This document shows positions 8,698 to 17,067 of a DNA stretch of 59,480 nucleotides, piece by piece; within the stretch, counting starts at the first letter, position 1; every line of letters begins with the position of its first letter. The translations under genes were made by a program, and so were the position numbers. Location: NCBI GenBank assembly GCA_947053655.1, contig CAMRTO010000007.1, positions 1 to 59,480 on the forward strand. The letters are read 5' to 3'. The DNA is from an uncultured Clostridia bacterium (lineage in GTDB: Bacteria > Bacillota > Clostridia > Christensenellales > Borkfalkiaceae). Under the pieces are notes generated by a model. It saw only the letters and a program-made list of their open reading frames with translations. It was not told the origin of the DNA and did not search any database.

Positions 8698-9147
8698 ATG
8701 ACAGGCAAGACGAAGGAAAACAATAACGAAAATTATCTCAATTACGTTAAAACGCAGGACCCGCCCACACAGCATTTTAAAAACTGTCTTTCGGCTTTCG
8801 GCGTAGGCGGGCTTATTTGCTGTATAGGACAGTTCATAAGGTTCATGCTGGAATACGCGGGGCTGACCGGCGACGAGCTGGCCGGCACTACTTCGGTAAT
8901 TCTCATTTTTATAGGTTGCTTTCTTACGGGGCTCGGCGTGTACGACAGAATAGGCAGACACGCAGGCGCAGGTTCCATAGTGCCGATTACGGGTTTTGCC
9001 AACAGCGTCACTTCGCCTGCAATAGAATTTAAAACGGAGGGGTGGATTTACGGCATGGCGGCGAAAATGTTTACCGTCGCGGGCGCTATTATAGTGTTCG
9101 GGGTATTTTCGGGCGTGCTTGTAGGTTTGGTCTACTTTTTTATATGA
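8698..9147 (+). CDS. spoVAC: Stage V sporulation protein AC
   Basis: This 149-residue membrane protein is part of the SpoVA channel in the spore inner membrane that moves dipicolinic acid (DPA) into the forming spore and out at germination; B. subtilis SpoVAC acts as a mechanosensitive channel. The family sequences LSAFGVGGLICCIGQ and HAGAGSIVPITGFANSV...SPAIEFK are present, with about four to five membrane segments and normal length. GGAGG lies 9 bp before the ATG. Its stop overlaps the ATG of spoVAD (ATGA), as in an intact operon. In B. subtilis the operon is read by sigma-G in the forespore; I could not identify a convincing sigma-G promoter here. Confidence 0.95.
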   Translation: MTGKTKENNNENYLNYVKTQDPPTQHFKNCLSAFGVGGLICCIGQFIRFMLEYAGLTGDELAGTTSVILIFIGCFLTGLGVYDRIGRHAGAGSIVPITGFANSVTSPAIEFKTEGWIYGMAAKMFTVAGAIIVFGVFSGVLVGLVYFFI

Positions 9148-9785
9148 TGAAAAAAGGCAATACTGTTTTTTTTAAAAACTCGCCGCGCATAGTTTCGTTT
9201 GCGGCAATATGCGGGTCCAAGGAAAAGGAAGGGATAATAGGCGAATACGCGGATATTACCCTCGACGACGATATGTACAGCGAAAGCACATTCGAAAAGG
9301 CGGAGTGCAAAATGCTGACCAACGCAATTTCTCTTACGATAGAAAAGGGAAAATTAAAGGAAAAGGATATCGACGTTTTGCTTTCCGGCGACTTGCTCAA
9401 TCAGATAATTTCCGCAAGCTTTGCCGCAAGGGATTATAATTTCCCGTTTCTCGGCGTCTATTCGGCTTGTTCGACCATGAGCGAAAGTATCATGCTTGCG
9501 GCTATGATGGTAAACGCAGGTTACGTAAACAGAGCCGTCGCCGCAACGGGAAGCCACTTCGCCTCCGCGGAAAGACAGTACAGATATCCGCTCGAACTGG
9601 GCTGTACGCGTCCTCCGCAGGCGCAGTGGACGGTCACCGGCGCAGGCGGGTGCCTTATCTCGTCCTCTGGCGACGGAATTAAAATAACAAGCGCAACGAT
9701 GGGCAGAGTATGCGACTACGGTGTGACCGACGTAAATAACATGGGGGCGGCAATGGCGCCCGCCGGTGCTATAATAACACCATAG
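9144..9785 (+). CDS. spoVAD: SpoVAD, N-terminal part, interrupted by the element
   Basis: SpoVAD is the soluble DPA-binding protein of the SpoVA channel complex, with a thiolase-like fold. This piece encodes the first 207 genuine codons: LLSGDLLNQ, FGVYSACST-type motif (YSACSTMSES), ATGSHFASAERQYRYP and KITSATMGRVCDYGVTD all match the family. After the codons for AMAPA (ending 9764) the frame enters foreign DNA and adds only G-A-I-I-T-P before TAG at 9783-9785. The family continues APAAADTIKQHL at this point, which is what resumes at 37160. There is no frameshift or stop before the junction. Start is ATG 9144 (or 9147), overlapping the spoVAC stop. As it stands the protein would lack its C-terminal 125 residues. 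Confidence 0.96.
   Translation: MMKKGNTVFFKNSPRIVSFAAICGSKEKEGIIGEYADITLDDDMYSESTFEKAECKMLTNAISLTIEKGKLKEKDIDVLLSGDLLNQIISASFAARDYNFPFLGVYSACSTMSESIMLAAMMVNAGYVNRAVAATGSHFASAERQYRYPLELGCTRPPQAQWTVTGAGGCLISSSGDGIKITSATMGRVCDYGVTDVNNMGAAMAPAGAIITP
9735..9784 (+). other. attL: left junction of the intervening element
   Basis: The core CCCGCCG lies at 9759-9765 with the inferred crossover dinucleotide CC at 9759-9760. The left arm is spoVAD coding sequence; near the centre GGCG-CC-CGCC (9755-9764) is symmetrical. The right arm is the element end, with AACACCATA at 9776-9784 starting exactly 15 bp after the central CC. The CCC is a codon start, in the same phase as at attR. Confidence 0.88.
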
Positions 9786-9796
9786 CGCACACGGCG

Positions 9797-9862
9797 GCGC
9801 GGAGCGGTTTAACACAAAAATTCAAAAGGAGATAACGTCATTCCGCCCGCCGCGCTTTTTTT
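9797..9862 (+). terminator. Possible terminator after the truncated spoVAD
   Basis: GCGCGG (9797-9802) and GCGG (9804-9807) can pair with CCGC (9843-9846) and CCGCGC (9850-9855) around a small internal loop. Seven T follow at 9856-9862. The loop is long (about 35 nt), so this is moderate evidence. The segment to 10042 otherwise holds only a promoter. Confidence 0.5.
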
Positions 9863-9957
9863 ATTAAAAAAGCGGCATACTGTTATTGCGGCGGGAAAAC
9901 GGCGGTAGGCTTATTTCAATTCTTTGGAACATTATTCTATATATTGAAATAATTTTA

Positions 9958-9986
9958 TTGCATTTGCATTTCCGTTGTTGTATAAT
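9958..9986 (+). promoter_or_regulatory. Promoter of the polysaccharide operon
   Basis: TTGCAT at 9958-9963 and TATAAT at 9981-9986 are 17 bp apart. It faces into the element and could drive the run of closely spaced genes from 10043 to 27627. Confidence 0.8.
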
Positions 9987-10042
9987 AAAATGGTAATAAT
10001 GTAAAATTATGCCTGTTGGCTTTATGGGGCTTATTTCTAAAG

Positions 10043-11251
10043 ATGAACATTAAATTTTCACCGCCGGATATTACCGAGCTTGAAATAAAGGAAGTTTCCG
10101 ACGCTTTGCGTTCGGGGTGGATTACCACAGGACCGAAAACCAAGGAACTTGAAAGGCAAGTCGCGGACTTTTGCGGCGTAAACCGCGCCGTATGCCTCAA
10201 TTCCCAGACGGCGTGCGCGGAAATGGCGTTACGCTTGCTGGGTATCGGCGAGGGTGACGAGGTAATAACTTCCGCATACACTTACACCGCGACCGCTTCT
10301 GTAATTTGCCATGTCGGCGCCAAGGTCGTTTTGGTCGATACCATGCCCGACAGCTTGGAGATGGATTATGACAAGATCGAAGGGGCTATAACCGAAAAAA
10401 CCAAAGCCGTTATTCCGGTTGACCTTGCGGGTATCCCCTGCGATTACGATAAAATATTTTCTATAGTCGACAAAAGAAAAAATTTGTTCCGTGCTTCCAA
10501 CGATATACAAAAAGCATTCGGGCGGATTGTGGTGCTGGCCGATACGGCGCATGCGTTCGGCGCGGAGCGTCACGGCAAAAAAGCGGGAAGCATTGCCGAT
10601 TTTTCCGCATTTTCATTCCACGCGGTTAAAAACTTTACCACCGCGGAGGGCGGCGCGCTTACCTGGCGTGATATAAACGGTTTCGACAACAACGATATTT
10701 ACCACAGATTGCAGTTATTGTCGCTTCACGGACAGTCGAAAGACGCGCTTGCAAAAACGTTGCTCGGCGCGTGGGAATATGACATTGCGGGAACTTGGTA
10801 CAAGTGCAACATGACCGACGTCGCCGCGGCAATGGGGCTTGCGCAAATGAAGCGTTATCCCGAAATGTTAAAGCGCAGGAAAGAGCTTATAACTGCCTAT
10901 GACAAAGCGTTTAAACCGCTCGGTATAGAAGTTTTGAATCATTACCGTGAAGATTATTCTTCCTCGGGACATCTGTATATAACGCGCGTGCCAGGAATCA
11001 CTTCGGAACAGCGCAACGAAATTATTATAAAAATGGCGGAACGCGGTATCGCCTGCAACGTGCATTATAAGCCTTTGCCTATGCATACGGCTTATAAGCA
11101 GCTCGGCTTCGATATTAAAAATTATCCCAACGCGTACGCATATTTTGCAAACGAAATAACCTTGCCTCTGCACACCTGTCTAACCGACGAAGAAGCCGAG
11201 TACGTTATTCAAAATTATTGCGATATAGTAAAAGGAATACGGAATGTATAA
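10043..11251 (+). CDS. DegT/DnrJ/EryC1-family nucleotide-sugar aminotransferase (PglE-like)
   Basis: This 402-residue PLP enzyme should transfer an amino group to C4 of a 4-keto UDP-sugar. The Schiff-base lysine is Lys196 in SFHAVKNFTTAEGG; the phosphate-binding SQTACAEMAL and the Asp in VVLADTAHAFG are also present. It is the first gene of the operon, and the next gene is a phosphoglycosyl transferase. With the membrane 4,6-dehydratase at 33767 it would form a bacillosamine-type branch (UDP-GlcNAc to a 4-amino-6-deoxy sugar). The ATG at 10043 is preferred over an in-frame TTG at 10016, because the family begins at NIKFSPPDIT. It overlaps the next gene by 8 bp. Confidence 0.9.
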   Translation: MNIKFSPPDITELEIKEVSDALRSGWITTGPKTKELERQVADFCGVNRAVCLNSQTACAEMALRLLGIGEGDEVITSAYTYTATASVICHVGAKVVLVDTMPDSLEMDYDKIEGAITEKTKAVIPVDLAGIPCDYDKIFSIVDKRKNLFRASNDIQKAFGRIVVLADTAHAFGAERHGKKAGSIADFSAFSFHAVKNFTTAEGGALTWRDINGFDNNDIYHRLQLLSLHGQSKDALAKTLLGAWEYDIAGTWYKCNMTDVAAAMGLAQMKRYPEMLKRRKELITAYDKAFKPLGIEVLNHYREDYSSSGHLYITRVPGITSEQRNEIIIKMAERGIACNVHYKPLPMHTAYKQLGFDIKNYPNAYAYFANEITLPLHTCLTDEEAEYVIQNYCDIVKGIRNV

Positions 11252-11894
11252 ACATTTTTTTAAGCCGCTTTTCGACTTTTTATTGGCTTTGACCGCATTG
11301 CCGTTTATATTGTTGCTTTGCATACCCGTAGCTATTGCCATTAAAGCGGACGACCGCGGACCTGTTTTTTATTGCGGCAAAAGAATAGGCAGAAACGGCA
11401 AACCTTTTAAAATGGTCAAATTCCGCACTATGAAGGTAAACGCTCCCGACATCCGTTTGAACGACGGTTCGACTTATAATTCGGACGACGACGACAGGGT
11501 TACAAAAGTCGGCAAATTTTTAAGAAAAACTTCCATAGACGAGTTACCTCAAATTTTCAATATTTTGAAATTTCAGATGAGCTTTGTAGGTCCGAGACCC
11601 GATCCCGTGGATTGGCTTGATAAGTATGCCGATAACGAACGCGATTTTTTAAAACTTCGTCCCGGGGTTACGGGTTATAATCAGGCGTATTTCCGTAACA
11701 GTGCGGACGGACAGCAAAAGATAGATAATGATAATTACTATTTCAAGCATATTTCATTGTGGTTCGATATAAAAATTTTCTTCAGAACGTTTATTTGCGT
11801 CGTTAAAAAGGAGAACGTAAACGTTAGTGCCGACAGGGTTGAAAGTGCCGCCAAAGAACAGGAGAACAACGGCAAGGGTAATAACGATGCGTGA
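11244..11894 (+). CDS. Initiating phosphoglycosyl transferase (PglC/WcaJ-like)
   Basis: This 216-residue monotopic membrane enzyme transfers a sugar-1-phosphate from a UDP-sugar to undecaprenyl phosphate, starting each polysaccharide repeat unit. One N-terminal re-entrant hydrophobic helix (about residues 8-32) is followed by KRIGRNGKPFKMVKFRTM, the catalytic Asp-Glu in SIDELPQ and the FVGPRPDP motif. The size matches the short PglC type without extra N-terminal helices. The C-terminal tail after residue 195 is charged and low in complexity. Given its neighbours the donor is probably a bacillosamine-like UDP-sugar (inference). Confidence 0.92.
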   Translation: MYKHFFKPLFDFLLALTALPFILLLCIPVAIAIKADDRGPVFYCGKRIGRNGKPFKMVKFRTMKVNAPDIRLNDGSTYNSDDDDRVTKVGKFLRKTSIDELPQIFNILKFQMSFVGPRPDPVDWLDKYADNERDFLKLRPGVTGYNQAYFRNSADGQQKIDNDNYYFKHISLWFDIKIFFRTFICVVKKENVNVSADRVESAAKEQENNGKGNNDA

Positions 11895-12933
11895 GTTCGG
11901 TTCGGAATTCGATTATGTTGGAGACGACGGCGCTTTACAAAATATTTGGAACGGTTTTTCGGATTTTAAACTTTTACGTTGCGGCAGAGACGCCGTAACG
12001 GGAACGGCAATTGCGATGCTTAAACAACGCGGAATAAAAACCGTATGGGTTCCCGCGCTGTCTTGCATTTCGATGTACGGCGGTTTTATATCCGAAGGCT
12101 TCAAGGTTAATTTTTATCCTATCGACGAACGCTTTAATCCGCTGTTAGATGAGAAAAACGACTATAAAAATTCCGTTGTCTTGTTTATGCTATACTACGG
12201 GGTCACCGATATTAATGCGGTCGGCGGTTTTATAAGTAACCATAAGGAATGCGTTTCCGTAGTCGACATAACGCATGCTGTTTGGAATGAAGACGCTTAC
12301 AGCTTGCCCGCAGACGCATTTATCGGAAGCATAAGGAAAAGCGTAGGCGTAGTCAACGGTGGCATATTTCTTTCAAATAAGTTTTCGATAGAAGCGAAAA
12401 CCGGAGTAAACAAGTTTACTCGACTGAGAGAGGGTGCTTTCGGGTTAAAGAATATTTATAACGATACGCGCGACGAAAATATAAAAAACGAATACAGGAA
12501 AATGTTTTCGGACGCGGAACTGTCGCTTATTAGCGAAACGGGTGTATACTGTGCTGACAATAAAAGCGTTAAGACGCTTTTATCGTTAAATACCGAAGAA
12601 ATAAAGCGGAAGCGGATTTCCAATTTCAATAAATTATCAGGTATGTTACAGAATTTATCTTCCGTGCGTCCTTTATGCGCCAAGTTGCAAAAAAATGCAA
12701 TACCTTTTTCGTTGCCTGTACTTGTGGACAATCAAAGCGAAGTCCAACTGAAATTGGCTAAGCAGGGCGTATATGCTCCGGTTTTATGGCCTATTGACGA
12801 AAAGGCGAAAAAGGTCTGCAAATTTTCGGATAAAGTTTCACAAAGCATGCTGTCTTTACCGATAGACCAAAGATATACGGCGGACGATATGGACTTAATT
12901 TTCGAACGGTTGCAACAGGCGGTTTATGATTAA
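11887..12933 (+). CDS. DegT-like fold-type I aminotransferase homologue
   Basis: This 348-residue protein looks like a divergent DegT/EryC1 aminotransferase. A PLP-lysine context is visible as FIGSIRKSVGVVNGG, and VVDITHAVW supplies an aspartate in the usual place. Its N-terminal half diverges strongly from the other two DegT proteins of this operon. It overlaps the previous gene by 8 bp and the next, an ATP-grasp ligase, by 8 bp, so the pair is tightly coupled and may act on the same molecule. The substrate is unknown. Confidence 0.7.
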   Translation: MREFGSEFDYVGDDGALQNIWNGFSDFKLLRCGRDAVTGTAIAMLKQRGIKTVWVPALSCISMYGGFISEGFKVNFYPIDERFNPLLDEKNDYKNSVVLFMLYYGVTDINAVGGFISNHKECVSVVDITHAVWNEDAYSLPADAFIGSIRKSVGVVNGGIFLSNKFSIEAKTGVNKFTRLREGAFGLKNIYNDTRDENIKNEYRKMFSDAELSLISETGVYCADNKSVKTLLSLNTEEIKRKRISNFNKLSGMLQNLSSVRPLCAKLQKNAIPFSLPVLVDNQSEVQLKLAKQGVYAPVLWPIDEKAKKVCKFSDKVSQSMLSLPIDQRYTADDMDLIFERLQQAVYD

Positions 12934-14116
12934 CAAAAGATTGATGGTTGTCGGGGCAAGCATTTTACAGGTTCCCGCAATTAAAAAAGCAAAAGAAATG
13001 GGCATGACGGTCGGCGTAGCGGATTTTAACCCGGACGCGGTCGGAATAAAATTTGCCGATGAATACTTTAATTGCAGCACGCTCGACAAGGAGGGTGTGA
13101 ACAAAGCAGTAAAAGAATTTGCCGCCGACGGCATTATGACTATGGCTACGGACATGCCCATGCGCACAATAGCCTACGTCTGCAAGGAAAACAAGCTTGC
13201 GGGCATATCGGAGGAATGTGCGTTAAACTGTACCGATAAAATCGAAATGATACGCCGCTTTGAAAGCAATTGCGTGCCTTCGCCGAAATATCGCGAGGTA
13301 ACGGGTTTCGAAGAATTGGCGCAGGCGGTAAAGGAAGTAGGGTTCCCCTGTATTTTGAAGCCTGCGGATAATTCGGGCAGCCGCGGAGTTTTGCTTTGCC
13401 GAAGCGCGGAAGATTGTACCTCTTCGAATTACGAATATGTTACAGGGTCGTCGCGCAGCGGAAAAATATTGGTTGAAGAATATATGCAAGGTCCCGAGGT
13501 TTCGGTCGAAGTCTTTGTCGAAAATAAAGTCGCGCACGTGCTTCAGATAACCGACAAAATAACGACGGGCGCCCCCCATTTTGTGGAATTGGGTCATTCG
13601 CAGCCGACGCTTCTCGGGCAAGACGTCTGTACGAAAATCAAAACCGTCGCGCAGGCGGCGTGCGAAGCTGTCGGATTGTCCGACGGTCCTGCGCATCTTG
13701 AAATGATAATTACCCGGGACGGACCCAAAATGGTCGAAATGGGCGCGCGAATGGGCGGCGACTGTATAACCTCGCATCTTGTGCCGCTTTCTACGGGCAT
13801 AAACATGACGGAGCAGACAATACGCTGTGCGCTCAATCTTCCTTTGGATTTGAATGCAGAATTGCAAAAAGCGAGCGCCGTTGTCTTTTTGACTGCGGAT
13901 TCGGGTAAGATTGCGAAAATTTCGGGAACGGAAAAGGCGTATAAAGTTGCGGGAGTAACCGAAATAGGCTTTTTTAAAAAGGAAGGCGACGCTTGCGGCG
14001 AAATTTTATCGTCTTCCGACAGGATAGGGTTTGTGGTTGCGCAAAGCAACTCTCCCGAAAATGCTGTTGCGGCTTGTAAAAAGGCGGCAAAAAAAATAAA
14101 AATAGAAGTGGTTTAA
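12926..14116 (+). CDS. ATP-grasp ligase
   Basis: This 396-residue ATP-grasp enzyme should join a carboxylate to an amine by way of an acyl phosphate. The N-terminal pre-ATP-grasp Rossmann-like domain starts MVVGASILQVPAIKKAKEMG. The ATP-grasp core has FPCILKPADNSGSRGV, the EEYMQGPEVSVEV loop and the metal-binding EMIITRDGPKMVEMGARMGGD. It resembles carbamoyl-phosphate-synthase-like and PurK/PurT-like ligases found in capsule loci. In this setting it may attach an amino acid to a sugar uronate or amine (inference). It follows the DegT-like gene with an overlap and precedes a glycosyltransferase by 3 bp. Confidence 0.85.
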   Translation: MINKRLMVVGASILQVPAIKKAKEMGMTVGVADFNPDAVGIKFADEYFNCSTLDKEGVNKAVKEFAADGIMTMATDMPMRTIAYVCKENKLAGISEECALNCTDKIEMIRRFESNCVPSPKYREVTGFEELAQAVKEVGFPCILKPADNSGSRGVLLCRSAEDCTSSNYEYVTGSSRSGKILVEEYMQGPEVSVEVFVENKVAHVLQITDKITTGAPHFVELGHSQPTLLGQDVCTKIKTVAQAACEAVGLSDGPAHLEMIITRDGPKMVEMGARMGGDCITSHLVPLSTGINMTEQTIRCALNLPLDLNAELQKASAVVFLTADSGKIAKISGTEKAYKVAGVTEIGFFKKEGDACGEILSSSDRIGFVVAQSNSPENAVAACKKAAKKIKIEVV

Positions 14117-14119
14117 TCG

Positions 14120-15367
14120 ATGAAAAAAGTTTGGCTTGTTTCGCATTACGCAATGCCGCCGCATCTGGAAATCCGCGTTAAGACTTTAAAATATGCGTCG
14201 ATTTTGCAGGAACGCGGTTATGACGTTTTATTGATTACGGCAAGTACCGTTCATAATACGGATATAAATTTGATAGAAACTAAGGAAAGATTCGTCGAGC
14301 GCGAATACGACGGTTTGAAATATGTTCATATCAAATGCTCGGGTTATTTGGGCAGCGGCGTAAAACGTATCGTAAATTTATTGCAGTTTCAGAAGCGTTT
14401 TAAGCGCGTTATGAAAAAATTCGATAAACCCGACGTAATCGTCGCCGACTGTAATTGCGTTAATTATAAAGGTATTCTTTCGTTTGCAAAAAAGTTTAAA
14501 ATTCCGTTCGTTTCCGAAATTAGGGATTTATGGCCTTTATCCATTGTCGAGTATAAAAATTTATCAGATAAAAACCCGATAATAAAGTATCTTTATTCGC
14601 AGGAAAAAAGAATGTACCGTCTGTCTGACGCCGTTATTTTTTCTATGGAAGGCGGTAAAAATTATATCAAAGAAAAAAATTGGGACAACAAAGTCGACCT
14701 TAACAAAATTTTTTATATAAATAACGGACTTGACGTCGCTTTGCAGGAAATGCAGAGAAAAGAATTTACTCTCGACGATTCCGACTTAAACGACGCAAGC
14801 TTTAAAGTTATTTACGCAGGGTCGGTAAGGACTGTCAATTACGTAGATTTGATAGTCAAGGCCGCAGAGCTTTTGAAGGATAAGACGGATATATCGTTTT
14901 TGATTTACGGCGACGGCGATAAACGGGTCGAGCTTGAAGATTACTGTAAGACCAATAATTTGAGCAACGTAAAATTCAAAGGCAAGGTAGATAAAAAGTA
15001 TATTCCTTTTATATGCTCGAAAGCGGGTTTAAATATTATCAGCGTCAAGCAGACAAGAATTTCCGACTACGGAGTAAGCTGGAACAAATTGTTTGATTAT
15101 ATGAACGCCGGCAAGCCTGTTTTATCCACCACAAGCGTAAACTACGATTTAATTGAAAAATACAATTGCGGCATATCTTTGAAGGACCAGCGTCCCGAAA
15201 CCATCGCCCAAGGCGTTTTAACGGTTTACGGCATGGGGCGCGAAGAATATTCGCAAATGTGCGCAAACGCAACCGCCGCGGCAAAAAATTACGATTATTC
15301 CGTTTTAACCGATAAATTGGAAGAAGTTATAAATTACGCTATATCACACAGCAAGGAGCAGAATTAA
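14120..15367 (+). CDS. Glycosyltransferase, family GT4 (WbuB-like)
   Basis: This 415-residue protein has a GT-B fold. The start KVWLVSHYAMPPHLEIRVKTLKYA and the sequence FVSEIRDLWPLSIVE are typical of WbuB-like GT4 enzymes. The donor-binding C-terminal half has VIYAGSVRTVNYVD, ISFLIYGDGD and VSWNKLFDYMNAGKPVLS. It probably adds the second or a later sugar to the lipid-linked repeat unit at the cytoplasmic face. It ends where the next gene begins. Confidence 0.88.
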   Translation: MKKVWLVSHYAMPPHLEIRVKTLKYASILQERGYDVLLITASTVHNTDINLIETKERFVEREYDGLKYVHIKCSGYLGSGVKRIVNLLQFQKRFKRVMKKFDKPDVIVADCNCVNYKGILSFAKKFKIPFVSEIRDLWPLSIVEYKNLSDKNPIIKYLYSQEKRMYRLSDAVIFSMEGGKNYIKEKNWDNKVDLNKIFYINNGLDVALQEMQRKEFTLDDSDLNDASFKVIYAGSVRTVNYVDLIVKAAELLKDKTDISFLIYGDGDKRVELEDYCKTNNLSNVKFKGKVDKKYIPFICSKAGLNIISVKQTRISDYGVSWNKLFDYMNAGKPVLSTTSVNYDLIEKYNCGISLKDQRPETIAQGVLTVYGMGREEYSQMCANATAAAKNYDYSVLTDKLEEVINYAISHSKEQN

Positions 15368-16489
15368 ATGCAATTCATCGATTTGCAAAAACAGTACCTG
15401 GCGCTTAAAGATAAAATCGACAGCCGTATAAAAAAAGTTTTGTCGGACGCCCATTTTATCGGCGGAGAAGAAGTGGGCGAGCTTTCGGCTAAGCTTGCAA
15501 ATTATTGCGGGGCGAAGTATTGCCTGACTTGCGCAAACGGCACGGACGCGCTTACGCTTGCTTTGCGTTGTTTTAACGTGGGGCGCGGCGACGCGGTTTT
15601 TGTGCCGGACTTTACGTTTTTCGCCAGTGCGGAAACTCCTGCTCTGGAGGGCGCGACGTGCGTCTTCGTAGACGTTGAGGAGAGAACCTTCAATCTCGAC
15701 GCGGACAAGCTCGAAGAAGCGATAAAAGAGACAATTTCTGACGGTAAATTGACACCCAAAGCAATTATTGCGGTAGATTTATTCGGATTGCCTGCAAATT
15801 ATATAAAAATCAGGAAGGTTGCGGACAAGTACGGCCTGCCTATTATAGAGGACGGCGCGCAGGGCTTCGGCGGAAGTATCGACGGAAAAAAAGCATGTTC
15901 TTTCGGTGATATTTCCACAACCTCGTTTTTCCCCGCAAAGCCTTTGGGTTGCTACGGCGACGGCGGCGCTATATTTACGGATAATAAAGATTATTACGAT
16001 TTAATGTGTTCGCTTGCGGTTCACGGAAAAGGTGCCTTCAAATACGATAACGTGCGTATAGGTTACAATTCCCGTTTGGATACGGTTCAGGCGGCTGTAT
16101 TGCTTGAAAAACTGGACGCGTTTGAAAAATACGAGTATGCTGCGAGAAACGATATCGCAAAACGCTATACTCAGCTTCTTAGCGGCAAATTTGTAACTCC
16201 GCTTATACCCGAAAAGTTCGGCAGCAGCTGGGCGCAATATACGCTTATTTCGAACAGCGGGGAAGAACGTACGCATATACAGGAAAGCTTGAAAAAGAAA
16301 AATATTCCCACAATGGTATATTATCCGAAACCTATGCACAAGCAAACTGCTTTTTCCGACTTGCCCGACAGAAGCGTAAAATTGTGGGTTTCTTCAAAGC
16401 TGTCCGATACGGTTTTAAGCATACCTATGCATCCTTATTTAACGGCGGAAGAAGTCGAGTATATCGCCAAATCGCTTTTGGAGATTTAA
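15368..16489 (+). CDS. DegT-family aminotransferase, WbpE-like
   Basis: This 373-residue PLP aminotransferase has the Schiff-base lysine in TTSFFPAKPLGCYGDGG, a motif typical of the WbpE/WlbC branch that aminates C3 of UDP-3-keto-GlcNAc uronic acid. The family N-terminus MQFIDLQKQYLALKDKID is present, as is the binding residue in PIIEDGAQGFGG. The next three genes resemble WbpD, WbpA and WbpB, so the four would convert UDP-GlcNAc to UDP-2,3-diacetamido-2,3-dideoxy-glucuronic acid. The assignment rests on both sequence and neighbourhood. Confidence 0.9.
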   Translation: MQFIDLQKQYLALKDKIDSRIKKVLSDAHFIGGEEVGELSAKLANYCGAKYCLTCANGTDALTLALRCFNVGRGDAVFVPDFTFFASAETPALEGATCVFVDVEERTFNLDADKLEEAIKETISDGKLTPKAIIAVDLFGLPANYIKIRKVADKYGLPIIEDGAQGFGGSIDGKKACSFGDISTTSFFPAKPLGCYGDGGAIFTDNKDYYDLMCSLAVHGKGAFKYDNVRIGYNSRLDTVQAAVLLEKLDAFEKYEYAARNDIAKRYTQLLSGKFVTPLIPEKFGSSWAQYTLISNSGEERTHIQESLKKKNIPTMVYYPKPMHKQTAFSDLPDRSVKLWVSSKLSDTVLSIPMHPYLTAEEVEYIAKSLLEI

Positions 16490-16494
16490 TTTAA

Positions 16495-17067
16495 ATGGAC
16501 GACGTGTTTATACATCAATCGAGTTACGTCGATTTGCCGTGCGAAATCGGCGCCGGCACAAAAATCTGGCATTTCAGCCATATCATGAGCGGCTGTAAAA
16601 TAGGCAATAATTGCAACATAGGACAGAACGTCGTTATTTCTCCGCAGGTTAAATTGGGTAATAACGTTAAAATTCAGAATAACGTTTCGGTTTATACGGG
16701 TGTAGAATGCGAGGACGACGTGTTTCTTGGTCCGAGCTGCGTATTTACCAACGTAATAAATCCGCGCAGCCACGTAAACAGAAAGAACGAGTACCGTAAA
16801 ACGCTTTTGAAAAAGGGCAGTAGCGTAGGGGCGAACTCCACTATAATTTGCGGACATACCGTCGGCAAATATGCGCTTATAGGTGCCGGAAGCGTTGTTA
16901 CCAGGGACGTTCCGGATTACGCGTTGGTTACGGGCAATCCCGCAAAGGTGAAAGGGTTTGTCTGCGTTTGCGGAGAAAAGCTTAACTTCGTTGATAATAA
17001 TGCCGTTTGCAAGTGCGGTGAAAAATATAAAAAAATCGGAGATACGGTTCAGGAGATAAATTTATGA
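16495..17067 (+). CDS. Left-handed beta-helix acetyltransferase, WbpD-like
   Basis: This 190-residue protein shows hexapeptide repeats (IGAGTKIWHFSHI, IGNNCNIGQNVVI, LGNNVKIQNNVSV) and the loop FTNVINPRSHVNRKNEYRKT that marks the WbpD/WlbB N-acetyltransferase family. It would acetylate the 3-amino group made by the WbpE-like enzyme, using acetyl-CoA. The final 40 residues carry two Cys-x-Cys/Cys-x2-like pairs (FVCVCGEKL and NAVCKCGEKY), a small zinc-ribbon-like tail seen in some family members. The next gene overlaps it by 4 bp. Confidence 0.9.
   Translation: MDDVFIHQSSYVDLPCEIGAGTKIWHFSHIMSGCKIGNNCNIGQNVVISPQVKLGNNVKIQNNVSVYTGVECEDDVFLGPSCVFTNVINPRSHVNRKNEYRKTLLKKGSSVGANSTIICGHTVGKYALIGAGSVVTRDVPDYALVTGNPAKVKGFVCVCGEKLNFVDNNAVCKCGEKYKKIGDTVQEINL

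Noticed and set aside
9144..9785. spoVAD as an ordinary decayed pseudogene
   Set aside because: Both parts are free of stops and frameshifts, the neighbouring spoVAC, spoVAE and yunB are intact, and the junction is in phase with paired att sites.
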